Shown: positions 38,320 to 47,825 of the stretch, piece after piece
Numbering within the stretch: position 1 is the stretch's first letter
Layout of the letters: the number at the start of each line of letters is the position of its first letter
Origin: Lachnospiraceae bacterium
Lineage (GTDB): Bacteria; Bacillota; Clostridia; Lachnospirales; Lachnospiraceae
NCBI GenBank assembly: GCA_022791815.1
Contig: JAAVZU010000093.1
Span: forward strand, 28,822-92,821
DNA length: 64,000 nucleotides
Reading direction: 5' to 3'
Translations under genes and position numbers: made by a program
The notes under the pieces: model-generated
Database searches by the model: none
What the model saw: the letters and a program-made list of their open reading frames with translations, nothing else
What the model was told of the DNA's origin: nothing

Positions 38320-38607
38320 ATGAATAAGTATGAATTAGCTTTAGTTGTTAATGCAAAAATTGAAGACGATGCTAGAGTAGCAACCGTTGAAAAGGTAAAA
38401 GAATATATTACCAAGTTCGGCGGAACAATCGCTAACGTTGATGATTGGGGTAAGAAGAGATTAGCTTACGACATTCAGAAAATGAGAGAAGGATTTTACT
38501 ACTTCGTTCAATTTGATGCGGATGAAACTGTTCCAGTTCAGGTAGAAAAGAACGTTCGTATCATGGAAAATGTCATCAGATTTTTATGCATTAGACAAGA
38601 CGCATAA
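38320..38607 (+). CDS. rpsF: 30S ribosomal protein S6
   Basis: 95 residues. Recognised from MNKYELALVVNAKIEDDA, the conserved DDWGKKRLAYDIQKMREGFYY segment and the C-terminal MENVIRFL. ATG 38320 follows AAAGGAGGTG; earlier in-frame codons are excluded because they precede the site. First gene of the conserved rpsF-ssb-rpsR operon. Confidence 0.97.
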   Translation: MNKYELALVVNAKIEDDARVATVEKVKEYITKFGGTIANVDDWGKKRLAYDIQKMREGFYYFVQFDADETVPVQVEKNVRIMENVIRFLCIRQDA

Positions 38608-38626
38608 GAGGGAGGCATCTTTAGAG

Positions 38627-39073
38627 ATGAACAAAGTAATTTTAATGGGACGTTTAACAAGAGATCCCGAGATAAGATATTCCCAAGGAGAGAATTCTCT
38701 TGCTGTGGGAAGATTTTCCTTAGCTGTTGACAGAAGATTTAAACGTCAAGGTGATGATCAGACTGCAGATTTTATTAATTGTGTTACTTTTGGTAAGACA
38801 GCAGAATTTGTAGAAAGATATTTAAAACAAGGAACAAAGATTGTTGGTTGTGGAAGAATCCAGACTGGCAGTTATACAAATAAAGACGGCAACCGGGTAT
38901 ATACAACAGATGTTGTATTAGAAGAAGTAGAATTTGCTGAAAGCAAAAATGCAGCTTCTAACAATCAGGGAGGTGGATTCTCTGGTGCTCAGAAGCCAGA
39001 GCCTAGTCAGGCAGCAGTGGATGGTTTTATGAATATTCCAGATGGATTGGAAGAAGAATTACCATTTAACTAA
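38627..39073 (+). CDS. ssb: Single-stranded DNA-binding protein
   Basis: 148 residues. The OB fold (MNKVILMGRLTRDPEIRYSQ, RFSLAVDRRFKR, FINCVTFGKTAEFVERY) is followed by a short flexible linker and the acidic partner-binding tail EEELPFN. The GAGGGAGG site lies 20 nt after the rpsF stop. Replication and repair role. Confidence 0.97.
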   Translation: MNKVILMGRLTRDPEIRYSQGENSLAVGRFSLAVDRRFKRQGDDQTADFINCVTFGKTAEFVERYLKQGTKIVGCGRIQTGSYTNKDGNRVYTTDVVLEEVEFAESKNAASNNQGGGFSGAQKPEPSQAAVDGFMNIPDGLEEELPFN

Positions 39074-39149
39074 AAAATAGTGTACTGTGGGACACAATTT
39101 AAGTATGTAGTGTATACTACATAAATATTAGATAAGGAGGTTCACGAAT

Positions 39150-39416
39150 ATGCCATATAATAAGAATGAAAAGACAGATTCTCCAATGAAGAGAAGAGGC
39201 GGACGCAGAAGAAAGAAAGTATGCGTGTTCTGTGCGGACAAAGAGAATAAAGGCATTGATTATAAAGATGTAAATAAATTAAAGAGATATGTGTCAGAGA
39301 GAGGTAAAATTCTTCCTAGAAGAATTACTGGTAACTGTGCGAAACATCAAAGAGCTCTTACAGTAGCTATTAAGAGAGCTAGACATATCGCTTTGATGCC
39401 ATATACTATGGACTAA
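39150..39416 (+). CDS. rpsR: 30S ribosomal protein S18
   Basis: 88 residues; basic protein with [17 protein letters not shown], the core [20 protein letters not shown] and [19 protein letters not shown]. The two N-terminal cysteines plus C and H form the zinc-type S18 variant. AAGGAGG precedes ATG 39150. Ends the rpsF operon. Confidence 0.97.
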   Translation: MPYNKNEKTDSPMKRRGGRRRKKVCVFCADKENKGIDYKDVNKLKRYVSERGKILPRRITGNCAKHQRALTVAIKRARHIALMPYTMD

Positions 39417-39440
39417 TTGTAGAATTTGTATGAAATAAAG

Positions 39441-39476
39441 AAACCATTACATAGGTGATTGTGTAGTGGTTTTTTT
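39441..39476 (+). terminator. rpsF operon terminator
   Basis: AAACCATTACA (39441-39451) pairs with TGTAGTGGTTT (39462-39472), one G-T pair, followed by a T run. Confidence 0.85.
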
Positions 39477-39487
39477 ATTTATTATAG

Positions 39488-39876
39488 AATTTACAGAAAA
39501 AAAGAGCTACACTTGCATGTGATACTGTAGTATATCTGTGTGATCTAAATGATGATTGCCAGATGTTAAAAGATTCTTGCGACTTTAAAGTGGATAAAAC
39601 AGGTAATGAAGATATATATGAATACAAGGTTGTTGATAGTTTAGGTGCAAATGCTGCCAATGTTTAAGTTATGCGTATACAGATTTCGGAAACTGGAGAA
39701 GAATTGTCTTACGCACCTGAGACCTAATTAGTTATACAGAACAATTTCAAGATGGAAAGAGAAAGAGGTACATAACTATATAAAAACTAAGTTGTCAAAA
39801 ATCTTGAAAACAAAAGTAAAAGATAGGAGTACAGATGAGGTATTTGTTACAATTACAGCCAAGTGTGAAAAATAAA
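39488..39876 (+). pseudogene. Decayed fragment of an Ig-like surface protein
   Basis: Two short open stretches in the same strand read like Ig-like domain repeats: one up to 39667 contains CDFKVDKTGNEDIYEYKVVD and SLGANA, another ending near 39876 contains STDEVFVTITAKCEK. No start codon with a ribosome binding site, and stops interrupt the frame. I infer the eroded end of a large surface protein; this is composition-based. Confidence 0.35.
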
Positions 39877-39894
39877 TAAAGAACTACGACATAA

Positions 39895-39934
39895 AAAAAG
39901 ATGAGGGAACATAAAGGTTCTATCATCTTTTTAA
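39895..39934. terminator. Bidirectional terminator hairpin
   Basis: AAAAAGATGA (39895-39904) pairs with TCATCTTTTT (39923-39932), with GAAC/GTTC (39907-39910/39917-39920) stacked inside. A and T tracts on both sides. Confidence 0.7.
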
Positions 39935-40037
39935 ATAATTCAGGTTATAGGAACCGCTTGATTGAGTTCCTGTCTATCGTTATTGTATATTAACCAATTA
40001 AGCATGTACTAAGTATTTCTACTAGAGCGTTTAAATG

Positions 40038-41801
40038 TTATTGAGTTCCTAATCGTTGTAGGAGATATACATATATGTGTGTCCCATTTTCATCTCGATA
40101 GTTATACAAGTCTTTGGAAAGTTCAAAATTACCATATTTGGCAATGATATCTGCGACACCCTTTACATAATCCTCATTGGAGAGATATACTAATACCTGA
40201 TTAAGGGACTGAAATGTTTTATTTTTTTTCAGTGATTTTAATTGTTCTGCATTTAATACCATGGAATGTTCATATTTTTCTAGTTCTAAAAGATGATCTT
40301 TTGGAGACATTGAATCAGAGGTTAAAAAAATACAGTATTCTTTATAATAGGTATTTGCAAAATCCAGATTTGCAGCATTGTTTGTATAAATATAGTTAAG
40401 TGTACTTGTCTTTAAAGAAAAGAAACAGATTAAACAAACGAATGCAAGTCCTAGGAATCCACTATTTCGTTCTGTATGTAAAATAGCCATACCAAGATGG
40501 TATAGAATATATGCAAAAGAGAGACAAAAAATAGGTAATATTGTACTTAAAACAAAATAAGAGGTTGTTGGATTGATTAAGCAAATTGTAAGGAAATAAA
40601 AAAATCCTATTATCATCAAAAGCATATCAGCAATATCTTGTGTGATAAGACGTTGATACCAATCTTCATAAACTTCGTTAAAGGTACGTTTTTTGAAGTA
40701 AGCTGCAAAAACAATCATTACAAGTAGAAAAATGCCTATAAATAAAGTGGTTTCAGAAAAGGTTTGGTTACTAATTTCTTTGCAGTTTTGGGTAAATACT
40801 TGAATTAATTCTCCGCTTGCAAATAAAGCTCCAGCTTTCTCCTTAAAGGAAAGAAAGTGTGAACTGAGATGTAATAAAGCTGCAGGATAAATGAATATAG
40901 TAATAAAAGCAGATAATATCCAGACAGTAATATATTTTAAAGTATCTTGTATTCTATGATAACATAATAAAGTGATACAAAGTATTATTCCAAGTAGAAA
41001 AGAAAAAAGAGTGTAGCTGTAATCCGTCAGGTTGCCTAGTACATTAGCAGTTATCATAACTTGTGCAAATAATATACCTAAAGCTGTATCACGAAGAAGT
41101 GAAAAATTAAGGTAAATACAAACTAACATAAAAAAACTGGCAAACAAATATGGAGTGGTACAAAGAAGATTGGTGAAACATCCCATACACAAACCATAAA
41201 AAATAGCTGCCACAAAACCAGCCCATCCCGAGTCCATATATTTTTCTCCAATAGTAAAGATAAGAAAGGAAGAAAAGAATAAAATAATAGCATGGATAAA
41301 AAAAGTAACCTGATATATTCCCACTCCATCAAATAAAGAAGAAAAGAAATGAAGTATCCAATAGTAAAAAGGAGCCTTTTGGGTTGCAATACATTTGTCT
41401 GAAACAGAAGAAAATTGATACACCTCATCTCGATCTACATGAAGGAGATTGTCATAGTATGAATTTTCTATCCAGTCTGAGTTGGAAAATTCTGTATTTT
41501 TTATTTGTAATTCTGTAGCAGCCTTTGAGTTGCTCCAACAATTTTTTACTTGTTTCCATACATGAAATAATTCAGTAAAATAGGGAAGATCCTGAAATTT
41601 TTCTTCTAATGAAACTGTATTGTAAGACCATGTATAAGGACTGTTACCTAAGGATTCACTAGAATTGGCAATAGTGAAGTTTTCTGCTTCATAGGCTGAA
41701 ATTCCATGTTTTTCTGACAAAAAGCTGCCTGCATATATCAAAATAAAAATCATGGAAATGGTAAGAAGTATCTTTTGTAGTATATATTCACGCTTAAACA
41801 T
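40038..41801 (-). CDS. Polytopic membrane protein, GT-C-like glycosyltransferase candidate
   Basis: 587 residues. An N-terminal helix, a ~125-residue extracytoplasmic segment with several Trp and acidic residues, then about nine or ten helices (from ~145 to ~470) and a soluble C-terminal domain. No motif names the substrate. The topology resembles glycosyltransferases that use lipid-linked sugars, but the long first loop is unusual. GAAAGGAG precedes the ATG at 41801. Neighbour to a MATE gene on the same strand, separated by 346 nt. Confidence 0.45.
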   Translation of the reverse strand: MFKREYILQKILLTISMIFILIYAGSFLSEKHGISAYEAENFTIANSSESLGNSPYTWSYNTVSLEEKFQDLPYFTELFHVWKQVKNCWSNSKAATELQIKNTEFSNSDWIENSYYDNLLHVDRDEVYQFSSVSDKCIATQKAPFYYWILHFFSSLFDGVGIYQVTFFIHAIILFFSSFLIFTIGEKYMDSGWAGFVAAIFYGLCMGCFTNLLCTTPYLFASFFMLVCIYLNFSLLRDTALGILFAQVMITANVLGNLTDYSYTLFSFLLGIILCITLLCYHRIQDTLKYITVWILSAFITIFIYPAALLHLSSHFLSFKEKAGALFASGELIQVFTQNCKEISNQTFSETTLFIGIFLLVMIVFAAYFKKRTFNEVYEDWYQRLITQDIADMLLMIIGFFYFLTICLINPTTSYFVLSTILPIFCLSFAYILYHLGMAILHTERNSGFLGLAFVCLICFFSLKTSTLNYIYTNNAANLDFANTYYKEYCIFLTSDSMSPKDHLLELEKYEHSMVLNAEQLKSLKKNKTFQSLNQVLVYLSNEDYVKGVADIIAKYGNFELSKDLYNYRDENGTHIYVYLLQRLGTQ

Positions 41802-41831
41802 GAAAGTTCTCCTTTCAGGAAAATTTTTTTG

Positions 41832-41916
41832 TGATTGTGAAACTCAATTTGTATTATAATTTTTGATGTAGGTTAAGTTAATGAATCATTGTAAATGTAC
41901 TCAGTACTAAGGTGTT
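41832..41916. repeat. Dispersed repeat shared with 4491-4618
   Basis: TGATTGTGAAACTCAATTT at 41832-41850 is identical to 4491-4509. TCAGTACTAAGGTGTT at 41901-41916 matches the complement of 4603-4618 with one mismatch. Next to it, GGAACAGTTCAGGC (41922-41935) belongs to the GTAACTGTTCA repeat family. The remaining 345-nt gap holds nothing else. Confidence 0.4.
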
Positions 41917-42091
41917 CAATTGGAACAGTTCAGGCAGGTCTTGTGCTCTGTATTCTTTTCAATTATAGTAATATAGTTGTATATAAAGATTTGTAATTTT
42001 TTGGAAATAAAGTTCATAGAAATGTAATAAAATTAATTCTTTTATAATAATTATAACTGATTATGAGTAAAACAGCTATAGATAAATAAAG

Positions 42092-42133
42092 AAAAAGATA
42101 GGAATTTTTGTGGGAAATTGCCTATCTTTTTTA
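42092..42133. terminator. Terminator of the second MATE gene
   Basis: AAAAAGATAGG (42092-42102) pairs with CCTATCTTTTT (42121-42131), with AATTT/AAATT able to stack inside; it reads as a terminator on the minus strand. Confidence 0.7.
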
Positions 42134-42147
42134 GTGAAAATGTATAG

Positions 42148-43485
42148 TTATACGATTTGTTTATTTCTCCATTTACCCATACGCCAACGGAAAAACATGA
42201 TAACTCCGCGAAAAAGTTCATCTGCACCAAGCGCTATCCAAACCCCGATAATTCCTAGATTAAAGCAAATTCCAAGAATATAACTTAAGACTACTCCAAT
42301 ACCCCACATGGAGATAATACCCATAATAACAGGGAAATTTACATCACCAGCAGCACGCAGGCTGTTAATAATTACAACATTAGCACATCTGCCAATTTCT
42401 AAAAATAAATCGACAAAAAGTATATTGCGGCATAAGACAATTAAATCTGGGTTGTTTGTAAACATCCGTAAAATAGGGTAATGAAGAACAAGCACCAAGA
42501 GGGAAACAAAAATTGTGATGGCAAGGCTGATAAAAAAAGAAGAAAGGCAAAGGTGGTATGCTTCGTCTTTTTTTCGTTCACCTACCAGTCTGCCTACAAT
42601 AATAGCTGTTCCTTGCCCTGCTGCTACAGCAAAAATATAGATAACAGAAGAAATACTATTTAAGTAGGCATTAGCATTGACTGCGGCTGTTCCAATATAA
42701 GTGAGAATTATAGTAATAATTAGTTTTGCACCATTATAAGCAATTGATTCTCCTCCGGCAGGGGTACCAAGTCTTAATACATTCTTTAAATGATGAAAAG
42801 GAAATGGTTTCAAATCAGAGAGAGAGAAGTTCTCCATAACTTTTTTGCTACACATTATACCTAATATAACTGTACCAATTATTTTACTAATAACTGTGGA
42901 AATAGCAGCACCTTGTACACCTAACTTTGGCAAACCAAAGTTTCCATATATAAGACAAAAGTTTCCAAAGATATTTAAGCAGTTTACTATAATTGTCACA
43001 TACATACAGAGTTTTGTATAACTATATGCACGCAGGGCAGCAGTAAAAGTATTCATAATCGCCTGGAGGAACAGAGTACTGCCTACCAGAATAAGGTAAG
43101 TCTGGCTGTAATCCCAGAATTCTTCACCTGTATTCATAAAGCGTAAAAGTGGGGCATGGAAGAAGAAAATCAAAATGCTAAAAAGAATACCTATTAATGT
43201 GTTAAAAATTAAAGATGCTCCGATTAATTTTTGATTTTCTAGTTTTTCTTTTTCTGCTCCGATATATTGTACACAGATAATAGAAGTCCCTGCCGTAATA
43301 ATAGAAAAGAAAATATTAAACATGTTAATTAGGGTGTTTACAATTCCAATAGCACCAGAAGCATTGTTATTATAATGGCTTAACATTGCCACATCAATAA
43401 TGCCTATTAACATAAACAATACGCTTTCTATAAAGATTGGCCAAGTTATTTGAAATAATTCTTTCTTTAAAGCACTTTGTTTCAT
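42148..43485 (-). CDS. MATE family efflux transporter
   Basis: 445 residues, twelve predicted helices, MatE repeats with IDVAMLSHYNNNASGAIG in helix 1-2 and GTPAGGESIAYNGAKL at the second repeat. GAGGAGG lies about 9 nt before the ATG at 43485. It differs clearly from the MATE protein at 19573. Cation-driven efflux, substrate unknown. Confidence 0.9.
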   Translation of the reverse strand: MKQSALKKELFQITWPIFIESVLFMLIGIIDVAMLSHYNNNASGAIGIVNTLINMFNIFFSIITAGTSIICVQYIGAEKEKLENQKLIGASLIFNTLIGILFSILIFFFHAPLLRFMNTGEEFWDYSQTYLILVGSTLFLQAIMNTFTAALRAYSYTKLCMYVTIIVNCLNIFGNFCLIYGNFGLPKLGVQGAAISTVISKIIGTVILGIMCSKKVMENFSLSDLKPFPFHHLKNVLRLGTPAGGESIAYNGAKLIITIILTYIGTAAVNANAYLNSISSVIYIFAVAAGQGTAIIVGRLVGERKKDEAYHLCLSSFFISLAITIFVSLLVLVLHYPILRMFTNNPDLIVLCRNILFVDLFLEIGRCANVVIINSLRAAGDVNFPVIMGIISMWGIGVVLSYILGICFNLGIIGVWIALGADELFRGVIMFFRWRMGKWRNKQIV

Positions 43486-43513
43486 GATTAAAGTCCTCCT
43501 CGTCTGTAATAAT

Positions 43514-43647
43514 ATAACTGTTCAAAACCATGAACAGTTATGTTTAAGCCCATAATAATTCGCCTTTGGCGAAGGGCTTAAACATCACAAAATTTACTTT
43601 TTCTTACAAAACACGCAGTAAATGCGTGTTTCTACCTGAATAGTTAC
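43514..43647. repeat. Composite hairpin element with GTAACTGTTCA-type ends
   Basis: Three hairpins in a row: ATAACTGTTC/GAACAGTTAT (43514-43523/43532-43541); GTTTAAGCCC with GGGCTTAAAC (from 43542), enclosing TTCGCC/GGCGAA; and AAACACGCA/TGCGTGTTT near 43605-43631. The segment ends with TGAATAGTTAC (43637-43647), the complement of the start with one change. About 134 bp, no coding capacity, MITE-like. The first hairpin occurs inverted at 13773-13800. Confidence 0.5.
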
Positions 43648-43745
43648 ATAATCGCTTATAAATATAGTTGCACTTTATCAGAAAGTATATGCAAATGCAA
43701 GAAAAAAACGAAAAATGGTTCTTATGGTACTACAATAGGTTATAT

Positions 43746-43774
43746 TTGTAATAATAGAAAAAAAATGCTATAAT
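43746..43774 (+). promoter_or_regulatory. glgB promoter
   Basis: TTGTAA (43746-43751) and TATAAT (43769-43774) with a 17-bp spacer, 51 bp before ATG 43826. Confidence 0.65.
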
Positions 43775-43825
43775 ATAACAGATATACTTATAAGTAATGA
43801 GGAAAAGTTTATATGGGAGGTATGA

Positions 43826-46657
43826 ATGATTATGATGACATTAGAAGAGATGGTGTATGAGGCAATGGATTGGATAGATATTGAAGGGATTGTGTATTCA
43901 GAGGAAGATAATCCCCATCGTATTCTTGGTCCTCATATAATTGAAGAAGGGATTTTAATTCAGACGTACTTGCCTCAGGCAGAGCAGGTATGGGTTAAGA
44001 ATGTGCGTACAGGTAAAAAAGAAGAAATGTTTTTGGAGGATGAGACAGGATTTTTTGCTACTATTATAAAAGGGAAGCGTATTCCTAAGTATACTTATAT
44101 AATTAAAAATAAAAATGGTGAAGAATATGAGCAGTACGACCCTTATGCTTTTGAATCTATTATTGATGCCATAGATGAAACAAGATTTTTAAGTGGTATT
44201 CATTATGATATTTACAATAAGCTGGGGGCACATGTTACAGAAATAAATGGGGTAAAAGGAACTTCCTTTGCAGTATGGGCGCCAAATGCTATGCGTGTTA
44301 GTGTGGTAGGTTCTTTTAATGGTTGGGATGGAAGAGTGCATCAGATGAGAAGAATGACAGAGTCTGGTATTTTTGAAATCTTTATTCCAGGAGTAGAAGC
44401 TGGTGCCATGTATAAATTTGAAATTAAGCTTCGTGGAGATATTTCTTTCTTAAAAGTTGACCCATTTGCTAATGCAACCCAGCTAAGACCAGAGAATGCT
44501 TGTATTGTAGCAGATATGGATGGTTACCAGTGGGAAGATGCTGCATGGATGAAAGCAAGAGAAAAGAAGAATGTAAAAGAAGAACCAATGTCTATATATG
44601 AATTACATTTAGGTTCTTGGAAGAAAAAGGAAATTACCGAAGAAGATCCAGATGGTTTTTACAATTATCGTGAATTGGCACCTATGGTAGCAAAATACGT
44701 AAAAAAAATGAATTATACACATATAGAACTGATGCCAGTTATGGAACACCCATTAGATGAATCATGGGGATATCAGGTGACAGGTTACTATGCAGCTACA
44801 GCCAGATATGGTTCGCCAAAAGATTTTATGTATTTTATGGATTATATGCATAAAGAAGGAATAGGGGTAATTATAGACTGGGTACCAGCGCATTTTCCAA
44901 AAGATATTTTTGGACTTGCTAATTTTGATGGAACCTGCTTGTTTGAGAATCCAGATCCAAGACGTGGACAGCATCCAGATTGGGGAACATTAATTTTTGA
45001 TTTTGGTAAGCCACAGGTGGATAACTTTTTGCTGGCAAATGCATTATTCTGGGCAGACAAATATCATGCTGATGGTATCCGGATGGATGCAGTGGCATCT
45101 ATGTTATATTTAGATTATGGAAGAAAAGATGGAGAATGGCTTTCTAATATTTATGGTGGTAATGAGAATTTAGAAGTTGTGCAGTTATTACGCCATATTA
45201 ATGAGGTTATGAAAAAGAAACATAAAGGGGTAATGATGATTGCAGAGGAATCTACTGCATGGCCTCATGTAACTGGCGAATTGGATGAAGAAAGTCTTGG
45301 GTTTACTTATAAATGGAATATGGGTTGGATGAATGATTTCCTAGATTATATGAGATTGGATCCGTTATTTAGAAAAGGAAATCATAATGCATTGACCTTT
45401 AGTATGATTTATCAATATACAGAGGATTTTATATTAGTTATGTCTCATGATGAGGTAACCCACGGTAAAGGCTCAATGATTCAGAAAATGTATGGAGATT
45501 ATGACCAGAAGTTTGCTAATCTGCGTGTGGCTTATGGTTACATGATGACACATCCTGGTAAGAAATTATTGTTTATGGGACAGGATTTTGCTCAATTTGA
45601 TGAATGGAATGAGAAAGAAAGCCTGCAATGGAATTTGCCAGAACAATATGAATCCCATAAGAAATTACAGGATTTTGTAAAAGCATTAAATAAGATGTAT
45701 CTGGATAATCCAGCTTTGTACCAGAAGGATTCAGAGCCAATTGGATTTGAGTGGATTAATTGTATGGATTCTGAGAGAAGTGTTGTTTCTTTTATGCGTA
45801 AAAATGGAAATGATGAAGATACTATATTGGTAGTATGTAACTTTACTCCAGTAGTTTATGAAGATTTCCAGATTGGTGTACCATTTAAGGGAAAATACAA
45901 AGAAATATTAAATAGTGATAAGGAAATATTTGGTGGAAGTGGTAATACCAATCCTCGTGTAAAACCATCTAAAGCAGAAGAATGGGATGAAAGAGAACAG
46001 TCTATCCGCATTACTGTTCCGCCATTGGGAATTGCTGTGTTCCAGTGTATTCCTGAGGAGAAAAAGAAACCAGAAAAGAAAGCTGCTGCAAAACAAGGAG
46101 CTCGTAAAACAAAGGCAAAGAAGGTTAGTCTAAAAGCAGCAGAAGAAAAGAAAGCAGAAAAGGTATCTGTGGTAAAAGAAGAGAAAATTCAGGATACCAA
46201 GGAAGTAAAAGCAGAAGAAACGAAGGCTACAAATAAGAAAAAAGAGAAAAAGAGTGAAGATGCTGTAGATACAACTGCGAAAAAGAAGATAGAGCAAATG
46301 GATACAATTGTAGAAAAAAAGAAAGAACCAGCAAAGGCAGAGACGGTTGAGAAAGAAAAGAAGGAAACTGCAAAAGCTGAGGAAGCTAAAGAAGAAAAGA
46401 AGGAATTAGAAAAAGTTGAGACAGTTAAGGAGGAAAAGAAGACACCAACAAAAGCTAAAAAAGAGTTAGTGAAAGAGAAAGTGACTGAAAAAGAGAAGAA
46501 AGGGTCAACAAAGTCAGAGACTAATGTGAAAGAAAATAAAACAAAAGAAATCATTGAAGAGGATAAGAAAGATTCAAAAGCTAAGATAACTAAGAAAGAC
46601 AAGAAGGAAGTAGAAAAAGAAGATGTATCCAAAACAGAACAAGTAGAAAAAAAATAA
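43826..46657 (+). CDS. glgB: 1,4-alpha-glucan branching enzyme with Lys/Glu-rich C-terminal tail
   Basis: 943 residues. Forms alpha-1,6 branches in glycogen. Two N-terminal sheet modules (first around PHRILGPH, CBM48 around SFNGWDGRVHQM), the GH13 barrel with Asp in DGIRMDAVASML, Glu in MMIAEES and Asp in VMSHDEVTHGKGSM, and a C-terminal sheet domain ending near residue 743. Then about 200 residues of low-complexity Lys, Glu, Ala and Thr, which ordinary GlgB lacks (usual length 630-750). GGGAGG precedes ATG 43826 closely; ATG 43832 is an alternative. No other glycogen-synthesis gene is in the window. Confidence 0.93.
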   Translation: MIMMTLEEMVYEAMDWIDIEGIVYSEEDNPHRILGPHIIEEGILIQTYLPQAEQVWVKNVRTGKKEEMFLEDETGFFATIIKGKRIPKYTYIIKNKNGEEYEQYDPYAFESIIDAIDETRFLSGIHYDIYNKLGAHVTEINGVKGTSFAVWAPNAMRVSVVGSFNGWDGRVHQMRRMTESGIFEIFIPGVEAGAMYKFEIKLRGDISFLKVDPFANATQLRPENACIVADMDGYQWEDAAWMKAREKKNVKEEPMSIYELHLGSWKKKEITEEDPDGFYNYRELAPMVAKYVKKMNYTHIELMPVMEHPLDESWGYQVTGYYAATARYGSPKDFMYFMDYMHKEGIGVIIDWVPAHFPKDIFGLANFDGTCLFENPDPRRGQHPDWGTLIFDFGKPQVDNFLLANALFWADKYHADGIRMDAVASMLYLDYGRKDGEWLSNIYGGNENLEVVQLLRHINEVMKKKHKGVMMIAEESTAWPHVTGELDEESLGFTYKWNMGWMNDFLDYMRLDPLFRKGNHNALTFSMIYQYTEDFILVMSHDEVTHGKGSMIQKMYGDYDQKFANLRVAYGYMMTHPGKKLLFMGQDFAQFDEWNEKESLQWNLPEQYESHKKLQDFVKALNKMYLDNPALYQKDSEPIGFEWINCMDSERSVVSFMRKNGNDEDTILVVCNFTPVVYEDFQIGVPFKGKYKEILNSDKEIFGGSGNTNPRVKPSKAEEWDEREQSIRITVPPLGIAVFQCIPEEKKKPEKKAAAKQGARKTKAKKVSLKAAEEKKAEKVSVVKEEKIQDTKEVKAEETKATNKKKEKKSEDAVDTTAKKKIEQMDTIVEKKKEPAKAETVEKEKKETAKAEEAKEEKKELEKVETVKEEKKTPTKAKKELVKEKVTEKEKKGSTKSETNVKENKTKEIIEEDKKDSKAKITKKDKKEVEKEDVSKTEQVEKK

Positions 46658-46771
46658 GGAATTACCAACAAGACTATAGGTAAGACAGAATCAAAGAAAA
46701 CTACAGATAAGACGGAGCAACGAAAAATAAATTATTACCTACAAATAACTACAGAAGTGAGGAAATGCTGG

Positions 46772-47728
46772 ATGCATAAAAGTATTTTAACATTATTTAA
46801 TATGCACATTTGGGCTGAAGGGATTACAGATTTGTTACCAGAAGAAACCATGCCGCCAATGGCAGATGTGGAGTCGATGGAAGATGTGGCAAATTGGGCA
46901 GAGAAATTTTTGGAATGGTTGTGGAAATTTTGTCAGGAAACCATTCTACCTATTGGTATAAAATTGATTATAGCCTTGCTGATTTTCTTGATAGGAAGAA
47001 AGATTTTAAAACATTTTATAAAGGTTGTATCAAGATCCTTAGAAAAAGCGAATTTGGAAGAGGGAACCAATCATTTTTTGTGCTCTTTTATCCGCATAGT
47101 TGGAATGATTGTATTGATCTTTATTGTAGCAGGATATTTGAACTTTAGCACAGGACCGATTGTTGCAGCACTTGGTTCTGCTGGCCTTGCAGTTGGTCTT
47201 GCACTACAGGGCAGTTTGGCTAACTTTGCAGGAGGAGTTTTAATTCTTCTAATGAAACCGTTCCGTGTGGGAGACTATATTTGTGCACTTGGTTCGGAAG
47301 GTGTGGTAACTAGGATTGATATTGTATATACAACACTTTGTACTCCTGATAATAAAAGTATTGTAATACCAAATGGAAGTCTTTCTAATACAGAGATTAC
47401 AAATGTAACAAAAGAACCAAAACGACGGGTAGATTTAGTTGTTGGAATTGATTATGATGAAGACATACGTCGTGTAAAAGAGATTTTGGTAAAGACAGCA
47501 AACGATCATGAGCTGGTGTTGAAGGATGAAGAAGTTCAAGTGTTTGTCCGTGATTTTGATTCAAGTGCTATTTCTATGGGAGTTCGTGTGTGGACTGCTA
47601 CAGAGAACTATTGGACAGTAAAGTGGGATTTACAAGAGCAAATTAAGATTGTATTTGATGAAAACAATGTTTCTATACCATACGATCGTTTAGATGTACA
47701 GCTTCTGGATGACAAAAAAGATAAATAA
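46772..47728 (+). CDS. mscS: Small-conductance mechanosensitive channel
   Basis: 318 residues from ATG 46772 (GAGG lies 9 nt upstream; GTG 46757 is possible). Membrane helices lie at about 50-80, 95-115 and a pore helix with GSAGLAVGLALQGSLANFAGG, the Gly/Ala-packed TM3 of MscS, followed by the beta domain (FRVGDYI, VVTRIDIVYTTLCTPDNKSIVIPNG) and alpha/beta vestibule. It releases solutes on hypo-osmotic shock. It lies 114 nt after the glgB stop and in the same reading frame, with no stop between them. Confidence 0.93.
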   Translation: MHKSILTLFNMHIWAEGITDLLPEETMPPMADVESMEDVANWAEKFLEWLWKFCQETILPIGIKLIIALLIFLIGRKILKHFIKVVSRSLEKANLEEGTNHFLCSFIRIVGMIVLIFIVAGYLNFSTGPIVAALGSAGLAVGLALQGSLANFAGGVLILLMKPFRVGDYICALGSEGVVTRIDIVYTTLCTPDNKSIVIPNGSLSNTEITNVTKEPKRRVDLVVGIDYDEDIRRVKEILVKTANDHELVLKDEEVQVFVRDFDSSAISMGVRVWTATENYWTVKWDLQEQIKIVFDENNVSIPYDRLDVQLLDDKKDK

Positions 47729-47825
47729 AGTTATCATTCAGCCGTGCTATTCATATTTTGTCAGAATTACAGAGTGCAACCTACACATGTATTTTTGCAT
47801 GACTGAATTATAACAAAAAAAATAC

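Noticed and set aside
46189..46671. 160-codon Ser/Phe-rich minus-strand frame
   Set aside because: It is the mirror of the Lys/Glu-rich glgB tail (TTT and TCT codons from AAA and AGA).
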